From positions 18,871,501 to 18,935,500 of the forward strand of contig CM040094.1 of NCBI GenBank assembly GCA_022496805.1: 64,000 nt of DNA. Direction: 5' to 3'. The DNA is from Pohlia nutans. Lineage: Eukaryota; Streptophyta; Bryopsida; Bryales; Mniaceae. Every line of letters begins with the position of its first letter. Position 1 is the first letter of the stretch. The notes beneath the pieces are model-generated. The model was not told the DNA's origin, searched no databases, and saw nothing but the letters and a program-made list of their open reading frames with translations. Below are positions 21,201 to 31,002 of the stretch, in pieces. Both the position numbers and the translations under genes were made by a program.

Positions 21201-24200
21201 ATTCGAGTCCTGGGGTGGCACGAGAAGGCCCTCGGGGCCGAGGCCTATTTGGTGGAGCCCGGGTTTGGAGTTGGTGGCGCCACGTCACGCGCCCTTCGCC
21301 GTGACGCGAGTGGCCCACTCGCACCCTGGCACCCCACACGGCCAAGCTTTTTTCCTTTTTGTTCACCCTCAGTGTGTGAGGCAACTTCATGGTGTTTGTC
21401 AAGAGTTCCATGATGTGTGTTGTGCGGTTAGAATGGGGAAAGAATTGGCAGGCGCGCACCACCCTTGAGGTGACGGCAGTGCGTTTAATTTCGCGCCATG
21501 ATGCGAGCCTGCCACTTCGAGTGGGGCTCGTGATTCGAGTCCTGGGGTGGCACGAGAAGGCCCTCGGGGCCGAGGCCTATTTGGTGGAGCCCGGGTTTGG
21601 AGTTGGTGGCGCCACGTCACGCGCCCTTCGCCGTGACGCGAGTGGCCCACTCGCACCCTGGCACCCCACACGGCCAAGCTTTTTTCCTTTTTGTTCACCC
21701 TCAGTGTGTGAGGCAACTTCATGGTGTTTGTCAAGAGTTCCATGATGTGTGTTGTGCGGTTCGAATGGGGAAAGAATTGGCAGGCGCGCACCACCCTTGA
21801 GGTGACGGCAGTGCGTTTAATTTCGCGCCATGATGCGAGCCTGCCACTTCGAGTGGGGCTCGTGATTCGAGTCCTGGGGTGGCACGAGAAGGCCCTCGGG
21901 GCCGAGGCCTATTTGGTGGAGCCCGGGTTTGGAGTTGGTGGCGCCACGTCACGCGCCCTTCGCCGTGACGCGAGTGGCCCACTCGCACCCTGGCACCCCA
22001 CACGGCCAAGCTTTTTTCCTTTTTGTTCACCCTCAGTGTGTGAGGCAACTTCATGGTGTTTGTCAAGAGTTCCATGATGTGTGTTGTGCGGTTCGAATGG
22101 GGAAAGAATTGGCAGGCGCGCACCACCCTTGAGGTGACGGCAGTGCGTTTAATTTCGCGCCATGATGCGAGCCTGCCACTTCGAGTGGGGCTCGTGATTC
22201 GAGTCCTGGGGTGGCACGAGAAGGCCCTCGGGGCCGAGGCCTATTTGGTGGAGCCCGGGTTTGGAGTTGGTGGCGCCACGTCACGCGCCCTTCGCCGTGA
22301 CGCGAGTGGCCCACTCGCACCCTGGCACCCCACACGGCCAAGCTTTTTTCCTTTTTGTTCACCCTCAGTGTGTGAGGCAACTTCATGGTGTTTGTCAAGA
22401 GTTCCATGATGTGTGTTGTGCGGTTCGAATGGGGAAAGAATTGGCAGGCGCGCACCACCCTTGAGGTGACGGCAGTGCGTTTAATTTCGCGCCATGATGC
22501 GAGCCTGCCACTTCGAGTGGGGCTCGTGATTCGAGTCCTGGGGTGGCACGAGAAGGCCCTCGGGGCCGAGGCCTATTTGGTGGAGCCCGGGTTTGGAGTT
22601 GGTGGCGCCACGTCACGCGCCCTTCGCCGTGACGCGAGTGGCCCACTCGCACCCTGGCACCCCACACGGCCAAGCTTTTTTCCTTTTTGTTCACCCTCAG
22701 TGTGTGAGGCAACTTCATGGTGTTTGTCAAGAGTTCCATGATGTGTGTTGTGCGGTTAGAATGGGGAAAGAATTGGCAGGCGCGCACCACCCTTGAGGTG
22801 ACGGCAGTGCGTTTAATTTCGCGCCATGATGCGAGCCTGCCACTTCGAGTGGGGCTCGTGATTCGAGTCCTGGGGTGGCACGAGAAGGCCCTCGGGGCCG
22901 AGGCCTATTTGGTGGAGCCCGGGTTTGGAGTTGGTGGCGCCACGTCACGCGCCCTTCGCCGTGACGCGAGTGGCCCACTCGCACCCTGGCACCCCACACG
23001 GCCAAGCTTTTTTCCTTTTTGTTCACCCTCAGTGTGTGAGGCAACTTCATGGTGTTTGTCAAGAGTTCCATGATGTGTGTTGTGCGGTTAGAATGGGGAA
23101 AGAATTGGCAGGCGCGCACCACCCTTGAGGTGACGGCAGTGCGTTTAATTTCGCGCCATGATGCGAGCCTGCCACTTCGAGTGGGGCTCGTGATTCGAGT
23201 CCTGGGGTGGCACGAGAAGGCCCTCGGGGCCGAGGCCTATTTGGTGGAGCCCGGGTTTGGAGTTGGTGGCGCCACGTCACGCGCCCTTCGCCGTGACGCG
23301 AGTGGCCCACTCGCACCCTGGCACCCGACACGGCCAAATTGTTTTCTCTTTGTTTTGGCTCGGACTTTCAAGTGGTGACGGCATGCGAGATTAGAATTCG
23401 CCAGGATGCCTGTTATCCATGATGCGAGCGTGCTCTTGCTGTTCGTGGGCTCGAGTTTAGGGGAGGCAGGGCTGGCCATGTCTTAATCTGGCACCCCTTA
23501 AGGGCACTTCATAGTGAAACTGGCTTGCGCTCATGAGTGTGATTGGAGGTCGATTTGTTCGTTTTATTGTACTTTATATGTGATGTGTGTGTATAATGGG
23601 GAGCCCTTGGGGCCGACGCCTATTTGGTTGTGCAAGGGTGTGGTGTTGATTGCGCCGCGTCATGTGCCCTTTGCCGTGACTGTTGAAGTAGGATGATTGC
23701 GTGGGCTGAAGTTGCTCATAGCCAATGCGCATTAGCTAGTATAGATGATGCGAATGAGCTAGAGTTGCAACTAGTGAAGTAGTACTAGTTAGAAGTAATG
23801 AGAATTGGGTCTCCCAAGTGACATGGGCTGATCCTAGTTTAATAGGAGTTGAGTATGGGCTGATGTCCCATATGGTTTGCCAAGGGGACTCCCTTGGGTG
23901 TGCTACTTAAGAGGGGCAGCCCGTGAGTAAAGATCATCTCTTTCCTATGCATTCCAAGTGTTTGTGTGAGGCTTTGGCATTCTAATCTAACCTTCAATAG
24001 TGACGTGAGTGGCCCTGCCCCTCACTGGCACCTCATTGGGTCTAGATAATTTCACTTTGCTTTGCCCAAAGAGTAAGAGTCAAGGTCGTGGGCTTCTTCT
24101 CGTTTTTCTTCATAGGTGTCGCGTGCTGCGAATTGGATAACTTGGGCAGGCTCGCACCACCACTGTGGTTACGGCGTTGCGAGAAATTGCACTCTATGAT

Positions 24201-27200
24201 GCGAGCTAGCGGCATGTACCCATGTTCGTGTTTCGAACGATTCATGGGGTGGCACGAGTGAGCTTTCGGGGCTGAGGCCTATTTGGAGGTGGCAGGGTTT
24301 GGCGTTGGTGTCGCCAAGTCACGCGCCCTTTGGCGTGACGCGAGTGGCCTACTAACACTCTCGCACCCCTTACGGGTCTTCTTTTTTTACTCTGTCTCAC
24401 CAACAGGAGTGTGATTGAAAGTCAATGTGTTCGTCTTGTTGTACTTTATGGGAGGTCTGTAGTTAGAATGGGTAGCCGACGGGGCCGATGCCATTTTTGA
24501 CGAGCCAGGGTGTGGCGTTGGTGGCGCCGCGATATGAGCCCTTCGCCGTGACGCGAGTGGTCCAGCCCCTCCCTGGCACCTCAAATGGCCTACATTGTTT
24601 CACTGTACTTCGCCCAAAGATTGTGAGGCAGGGTCGTGGTTTCGTCTCGATTTCCTTTTCGACTGTTGTGGTAATCATCAGGAGTTCTTGGGCAGGCTTG
24701 CACTACCCTGGTTTTTCTCTCGTTTTTCTCTCGTTTTCGTGGGTTTTCTCTCGTTTTCCATCATGGGTGTTGTGTGGTGAGAATGAGGAGTACTTGGACA
24801 GGCTCGCATCACCCGGGTGGTGACGGCATCATGGGTGCTGTGTGATGAGATGGGAAGGCATTTGGTGGGCTTGCAGCCCTGTTGTGGTGATGGCATTAGC
24901 AGGAAAGCGCGTCCCATGATGCGAGCGAGTCTGGTCAATGGTGTTCGTTGTATAGATTTTATAGGAGATTATATATTAGCCCTCGGGGCTGAAACCTATT
25001 TCTATGGATGAGGGTTTAGGCTGGGTTTGAGTGGACAGGCCATCGGCGGGCTCATGCTACCGGCTCTTGCACAGCCACGCCTTGTCATCGAGCTCTCTTA
25101 CGTGATCCTTGTGTGGTCTGATCAAGGCTCCTTATTCTACGTGCTCATCTCATAACGTTGTCCTCTTGATGGACTGTGGGTTATTTGTTTTAGGGATGTA
25201 GAAAGCACTCGGATCAATCAATAACGCAGTGTACCCTACGTGTACCTAACGTCCTAATTTTTGTCGTTGGTCATTGCTTTTTTTTTTTGTAGGATCCATT
25301 GACGCCGCTGAGTTATTCAGATGATGCAGAGGACGAAACGGATACTCCTCAACCAGCAATTGGTGTGGATGAAGATGATGACGACGACGATAGTCCTATC
25401 ATTCAGTCCGTGGATGGAGCGAATGAAGATGACATTCGACGCTCTCAAAAGATGAACACTGTCGCTGCACTTGCAGCCCTTCGTTTGCAACCAGCCAACA
25501 TTTCACCACACATGATCCCTCTTTGCCGACTTGTTGTCATGCCTATAGTAAGGCCTACCTTGCAATGTGACCTTGTCAAACTCGAGCAAGAATTTGTGCA
25601 TGGCTACCGCGAAGGCGCATGTGTTTTTTATGTGTCCCTTACAAACGAGCAAGGTACTGGGGAGCATGTCACATCCAAGCATCGAAGTGAGTGGGGACCC
25701 ATTTGGCAGTCTGAGAGCGATAAATTTGATGAGTATCTCGATTCCCAGGACTCACTGCGGTTCATGAAAGGTAAAATGTTCTTTATTTGTGATGGTAATC
25801 ACCGCCGCATTGCCTGGATGAATCACATCACGAGGCTGTATAGTAATGTTCAGTCATGGCATTACTCGGTGGACAGCATCATATTGGAAACAAAAGGACG
25901 AATTGGTGTTCTCATGAACGTGATGAACGATATTAACAAGTGAGTGTCCCTTTTCTTCTCAAGTTGTTTTTATTGTATTTCATGGTGTTCACGTATGCTT
26001 TCTAACCACGAGTTTCCATTTGATGTAGGCAAACTGAGTTTTCTCATGTGAAAACTAATTTGGTTCATCAGCTATACCAAGTTCGAAAGTTTGGCACCAT
26101 GCCCTTAGATCATTTCTCTGAGCTCCTGAGTCGGGAGGAAATGGAGAGGTGTATAAATGCTGCAAAGAGATCGTGGTATTCTTTGCAAGCTGATGTCTTC
26201 ACAGCTCTTATGTTTCGGGTATAATGCTCACCCCTATCTAGTAATTCACTTGTATATGTGTAAGTTAATGAATTTGTGGATATGCAATGATTGTGTATGA
26301 TATGTTTCTAATAGAGGATTGTTTACAGCAAGAGATTGCCGCTGCTGGTGATGCGGCGGTGTTTGTGTACCGAGAAGAGGCTAAACCGGAAGATGTAACA
26401 CGGGAAGGCATCGCTACTGCTATGAAGCTCGGAATCAAAGATAAAACCACGAAGTTGATGGTGAAGTTGGGGAAGATGACCGCTGTGGCCAATCCAGCTC
26501 ATGGACCAGAGCTTCTAGAGGAGGTAATAAGTTAACATTATCCTTATTCATTCACAATCTTGCATAGTTATGTGGAGAATTATTCACTATTGTTGTGTTT
26601 GCAGATTGAGAGGCACTGGAGTTTGAATGCTTTGCAGCAAGAGTTGACTCTAGAGAAACTCCAGTTAGTTGCAACGACATCAGTCTATCCTCATCACAAA
26701 GTGCGATGGTTGAAGTGGTGGAATTCTTCTGTGCACATGAGGCAGGCGGTTCGTTTTCCTTTGAAGCCTGTTAATAAGGAACGCCTTAATTCCTTCATCG
26801 TGAGGGCTGCATGGTGGGCAGGGGTGAGTGATATTCGCCTTAAGTTTGCTTCATTCTATTAAAGTTGTATCTTAGTTTTCATTATTTACAAATTCCTTGT
26901 ATTAATGAATTGACTCTTGTGTGCTAGATCGAGGATGCAGCAGTCGAGTTGTTTGATACCATCGTGAGCAAAGACAACATGAGTGCCCCAGAAGAGCCCA
27001 AGACTATTGCACAATTCATTGAGTCCTGGCGAGTGAAGCTGTGGGATAAGGGATTTGTGATGGTTTTCAAAGGAGCGGACCACTTTAAGAAATCTGACTC
27101 TTTCAAAGACTTCAAGGGTAGTGATCTTGTGGTCAAACGCGTGGTCTACAGGTATGTATCTTTAGAATTAAATTGATAATGTTGTATACTTTTCTATTAT

Positions 27201-29523
27201 ATAAGGGTTCATTATATCTCACAAAATGAAGTGATGATTGAACCATACTTTATGTCTACAGGTATTTCAAGCACGAGCTTCTTGCAAAGAAGGCCATTGC
27301 AAAGGCTGATCTGCCCGTGTATCTTGAGAGTTGGATGGATCGCAATTCCGAGTTATGCATGTTTTCTCAGCCACAACTGAAGACATGGACAAGCACGCAT
27401 CTCAAGGGGGTCGGGTGGTACTTGGACTGTGTGCTGGGATATGTGCATGCAGATGAAAAGGATCTCAAATCCTCAGCTGAGACTGCCGATAAACCAGCCC
27501 TTTTATATAGTGAGTTGGAGAATCTGGACGAAGAAGCGCAGCGTAAACTCATTGCCAAGGTTGAAGCTGAAGACAAGAAGAAGGCGATGAAGATTACTCA
27601 GCATGAAGAGAAGGTAGCTGCCCGGGTGCAAGCCAAGATCGATAAACAGGCTGAGAAGATTGCCAAGAAGGAGGAGAAGAAGAAAAATCCGAAGGCACAG
27701 GAGGTCTCTAAGCCATCAGCATCTAGTGTTGTTGATGCAGAATCTCAGCAGCGAAGCCAGGAGCAGCGGGGTACTAAGAGGGATTCCGGGTATTTGGAGC
27801 TATCGCAGGACAAGGCATTTTGTGGCCAAATTTGTGATGTGGTGGATTTAGGAGATGACCACGAGATCGATGAGTCGGTCCTGAACACTTCACTCGCAGG
27901 TGCTCTTCCACAAAATGAAGATGACCCTCTTCCAATGGTGTTTGAGGAGATTCAGAGGTTTTTGGATGAGGTATGATGCTTGCATACTTCTTACACTCTT
28001 CATACTTCAATATCTTTTGTTTGGTTTTAGGTGGGTTCTTTAGTTCACTCACTTTTGTAAGTTTTTTTTAATGCAGCACAAAGCAGACCGCCCGAGAGTA
28101 TTCAAAGGAGAGTCTTGCAAGGATCCATGCGTGGATTTGATTCTTGTGGACATGCCCGAGAACCTACCAGTTCCCACCATTTCCGATCCACCAGGACAGA
28201 TTCCACCATGGAATGTAGCTGAGGACGATTGGCTTGATCCGATTTTTGATTTTGCAGACAACCACTTGGTTGATGATGGCGCTATTATCATTGTCCATCC
28301 ATATAGGCAGTCAACTAAGGCTAACATCCTTGGTTACGGTAAAGCAACGGGCTTTACGTTATTCAAGGATTGGACTTGCATGAATAGGCTCCATTTGGCA
28401 TCACCAGTCAACCATCTCAAAACGGTAAATCCTCATTCACTAACTACTTTGTAAATATTCATTATTGTTTTGCTGTTACTATTAACTAACTTTTTTGGTT
28501 CTATATGTTGCAGACTCAGCGTTTTGGTGTTTATCTATTGGTCCGTGAGTTACCTTAGAGTGCTGGAGGACGGTTTGCATTCCGTCTCTCGAAGCTCTTG
28601 GATTAGATGTGGGTTGTGATGACATGTTGCAGAATTTCACCACCAAGGCCTCTCAAAAAATGAATGGACAAAAGCCTTGGCGAGGCCCTCGTGAGAAGGA
28701 TAGCCAGTTCATTCAGATGTTAATTGAGGCTTCATCTCGCCCCAGTGACGTTGTCTTGGATTGCACCGCTATGACAGGTGTATATTTCAATATCCTCTCT
28801 CGATATTACTTGGATTTTATTTCTTCTTACATTATATTCTTTCTATTTGTTTTAATTTCTCCTTTGCTTTCTCGTGCTAATTGTTCTATCTTTTTTGGTT
28901 CTATGCATTTGTTTAGGTGCGTCATTGTTGGCGTGCCGCCGCTTGCAACGACACATTGTGGCACTCGAAGAGGACCAAGAGCTATTCGATGGGCTGCTCT
29001 TGTCTATGCGACGTGTCCGTAAACCCGAACCCGCAGCAGTCGTGGCATCATCATCTGCATCAGATGATCCAGACGCAGTTCCATCAGCGGTCGTTCGAGT
29101 GTTGAAGAAATCTCGATTCAGTAAGTAAGTTTGAATTTAATCATTGCAATTGATAATTTGTTTGATGAATTTTTGATCACTTTGGTCTCATGTTTATATT
29201 GTACCTTGTGCAGAAAAATGAAGACCACGAATTCTACCGTGCAGAGGCCCTTTTTTGCAAGACCGGAGTTTCTAGAGAGCCCAACTAAACCTTTTCACTT
29301 GCCTTGCTACATTGAGCCTGTAGCACAAGCTCTTGCAGTTAAGGGTATTAGGGATCACATTCCAAAGCCAAAGGTGTTGAATTCTGACGCACTTGTATAC
29401 TTTGATGTTGAGGCTGAGGAGTCTGATTGTGATGGTATTAGTTCACCGAACGCCTCTACATCTAGCTCTTGCTCAAGGTCCACTGATACCGGTGATTCTA
29501 GTGATGATTTAGAGGAACATTGA
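15297..29523 (+). CDS. ParB-like / beta-class DNA methyltransferase-like fusion protein, copy B (12 exons, one frame problem)
   Basis: Proposed exons are 15297-15368, 15456-15533, 25293-25939, 26029-26218, 26329-26523, 26605-26823, 26928-27151, 27262-27970, 28077-28424, 28514-28777, 28917-29124 and 29214-29523, about 1154 residues. All borders are GT-AG. The first two exons are joined to the third only by phase compatibility (all phase 0), across a 9.76-kb intron full of satellite DNA. The protein parallels copy A: ParB-like domain with IPLCRL and DGNHRRIAW near residue 217, RWLKWWNS, a Lys/Glu-rich linker, motif IV-like VDMPEN, PWRGPREKD, and motif I-like DCTAMTG followed by RHIVALEEDQELF. 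Motif IV again lacks the aromatic residue, and motif I is degenerate. Exon 28514-28777 needs a frame change between about 28545 and 28594: either a one-base deletion or an unannotated 50-base intron (28545-28594, gtgagt to gaag). The gene may therefore be a recent pseudogene. A DNA-binding role is inferred from the domains. Confidence 0.68.
15610..16741. repeat. Diverged left edge of the 332-bp satellite
   Basis: Older, imperfect units precede the homogeneous array. A fragment with caccaccctggaggtgacgg lies at about 15690, and two longer units begin near 16060 and 16445, spaced about 385 bp rather than 332 bp. They carry the same ggtggcgccacgtcacgcgccc core with many substitutions. This is the expected pattern for the ageing border of a satellite. 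Confidence 0.8.
16742..23335. repeat. 332-bp satellite array, about 20 near-identical units
   Basis: Units of 332 bp repeat in tandem from about 16742 to 23335; one unit is 331 bp. They are GC-rich and contain ggccgaggcc, ggtggcgccacgtcacgcgc and one HindIII site (aagctttttt) each. Units differ only at a few positions, chiefly ggttagaatgg versus ggttcgaatgg and cggggccgag versus cggagccgag. Open frames on both strands (118 and 131 codons) recur once per unit. Because 332 is not a multiple of three, these frames do not join, and I regard them as non-coding. The whole array would lie in the second intron of copy B. Confidence 0.95.
23336..25010. repeat. Diverged right edge of the 332-bp satellite
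   Basis: At least three degenerate units can be traced by their cgccgtgacgcgagtggcc-like core, near 23650/24000 (one unit split by a solo LTR), 24330 and 24550. Identity with the core array is much lower than between core units. A ttttctctcg simple repeat lies at about 24713-24760. Bases 25011-25292 show no feature except the poly-T/tgtag splice acceptor of the next exon. Confidence 0.75.
23681..23999 (+). mobile_element. Copia-type solo LTR with 5-bp target-site duplication
   Basis: The element starts TGTTGAAG and ends CTTCAATA. It is flanked by GTGAC on both sides (23676-23680 and 24000-24004), a perfect 5-bp target duplication. It interrupts a diverged satellite unit, whose gccgtgac and gtgacgtgagtgg halves flank it. 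Internal blocks cccatatggttt, gctacttaag and gagtaaagatcatctcttt match the 3' LTR of the copia element at 59284-59537, so it belongs to the same family. A solo LTR arises by recombination between the two LTRs of a full element. Confidence 0.88.
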
Positions 29524-29636
29524 TGTTCACTCCACATATTTGTACTACTTTCTATATGGTATTTGTAGTGAGACTAAAAGGGCCACTACTTTGGATTTTT
29601 TATATGTGTGTTGTACTATGGATTGCCAAACTTTTG

Positions 29637-30010
29637 TATTCTCCAACCTCATTGAACTCTTAACACTTTTCTGCATGTTATAATTTGTTTATTTTCAATC
29701 TATAAAGCCTTGACACCAAGACCCTACAATTTCCCTTATCCATTTGCATAGATGTAGTCTGTGACATAAATATATTTTACGTTACAGTTCAAAAACACCC
29801 TAATTCCATGTGAATTGTACTTCACATCGCTAACCCATTTATTCTCCAAGGTCATTCAATTGTTAACTCTTTTGTTCATGTTTAACTTTTCTATGTTCAA
29901 TCTCAGAGCCCTTGACACTAATCCCCTGAAATTTTCCTAAATCATTTGCATAAATGTAATATGTTAAATAATTACATTTTACATTAGAGTTCAAATCAAG
30001 CCCAAATCCC
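29637..30010. repeat. About 203-bp tandem dimer, AT-rich
   Basis: Two units begin at about 29638 and 29841. They share attctccaa, ttaacncttttctncatgtt, gcccttgacac and catttgcatanatgta. Each is moderately diverged from the other. They lie in the 3' flank of copy B. Bases 29524-29636 are the probable 3' untranslated region of that gene. Confidence 0.7.
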
Positions 30011-30140
30011 CTTAATATTGAATCCACGGGTATAGGTCCCTTACAGAAAAAAACACAAAAAAAATTAAAATTTTCTAGGCTCTCAAGCTCTCAGGCTCTC
30101 AGGCTCTCCTCTCTAGGCTCACATGCTAGCATTCCCGTAC
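30010..30140. repeat. Dispersed CACGGTCATAGG family, member 2
   Basis: The segment starts atccacgggtatagg, continues with an A-rich core and then gctctcaggctctcctctctagg, and ends near ctcacatgctagcatt. It resembles the members at 14398, 49600 and 55770 in block order but is shorter. Confidence 0.55.
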
Positions 30141-31002
30141 CTAGTAGCAGATCGTTGGTGATTGTCATCGAAGTAGAGCCTGCTTTTGAAGGTCGCCCGG
30201 AAGCTGTATTTGAAGGACTTTTTTGCAACGAAGATACAGAGGTCCAAGCATGGTCTCAAGTAGCGGGCATCGGTCACTAACGCTAGTTGCAAGGGCCCTT
30301 AAACCACTTGACTCCCGCTAGACAACTTGAGTATGTCGGAGAAACAATGAGACATATTTTTGATTTTCTTCGTCTCTGATCGAGAGTCCACAACAACACT
30401 CCTCGTGAAGACTCGTCGCTAGAGAGGGAGGTGATGTCACGGACATAAAACCATGAGATGGGTATTGCAAAGACTAGGCCTTAAAACTAGAGATATAATT
30501 ATTGTGTCCAAAACTAGTTAGTGATGGGTATTGCCTTAGTGATGGATATTACCACAGTGATACAATTATTGTGTGAAAACTAGTTCGTGATGGGTATTGC
30601 CACAGTGATACAATTATTGTGAGAAAACTAGTTCGTGATAGATATTGCCATCGACATAGAACCTTCTAGAATACTTCTAGAAGTTCTATAGTTCCTTAGA
30701 CTTTTAGGACCATCTAGATACTTCCTAGGGACTCTCATAATCTCTAGGAAGCCCCTGCAGAAGCTTCCTTAGTACTAGTATATCTAGGGGACGAGGTGAG
30801 GGACTCCTCACTCTCGTCAACACAAGTTAGGAGCAACCTTGAGTATTGCCTTGTCTTGAATCTTGATCAACTATCGATTTAGCTCAATATACTCTCTTGA
30901 GAACCACTCTTGTGTACTATTGCACTTCTTATTCTTGGGTCCTTATTCATGCTCTTGTTCTTGTTCTCTTGTTCTTGTTCTTGAGTTCTGCTCTCCCTGA
31001 CA
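30141..31002 (+). mobile_element. 3' end of a Ty3/gypsy-like element: polypurine tract plus LTR
   Basis: A purine-rich tract (agagagggaggtga, about 30421-30434) immediately precedes TGTCACGG at 30435. The proposed LTR runs to CCCTGACA at 31002 (568 bp), giving TG...CA ends with a short imperfect inverted repeat. There are no matching flanking duplications, as expected for a truncated element. The stretch 30141-30434 would be internal sequence; it has no intact open frame. The LTR contains repeats of acaattattgtg with gaaaactagttcgtgatggg. The 103-bp satellite begins at the next base. Confidence 0.6.

Noticed and set aside
16742..23378. Repeated 118-codon (plus) and 131-codon (minus) open frames in the 332-bp array as a tandem gene family
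   Set aside because: They recur once per 332-bp unit on both strands. The unit is not a multiple of three, the frames have no known motif, and the diverged edge units do not conserve them.
577..29523. Bacterial contamination as the source of the ParB-methyltransferase sequences
   Set aside because: Both copies are split by many GT-AG introns at shared positions and lie among plant retroelements and satellites.
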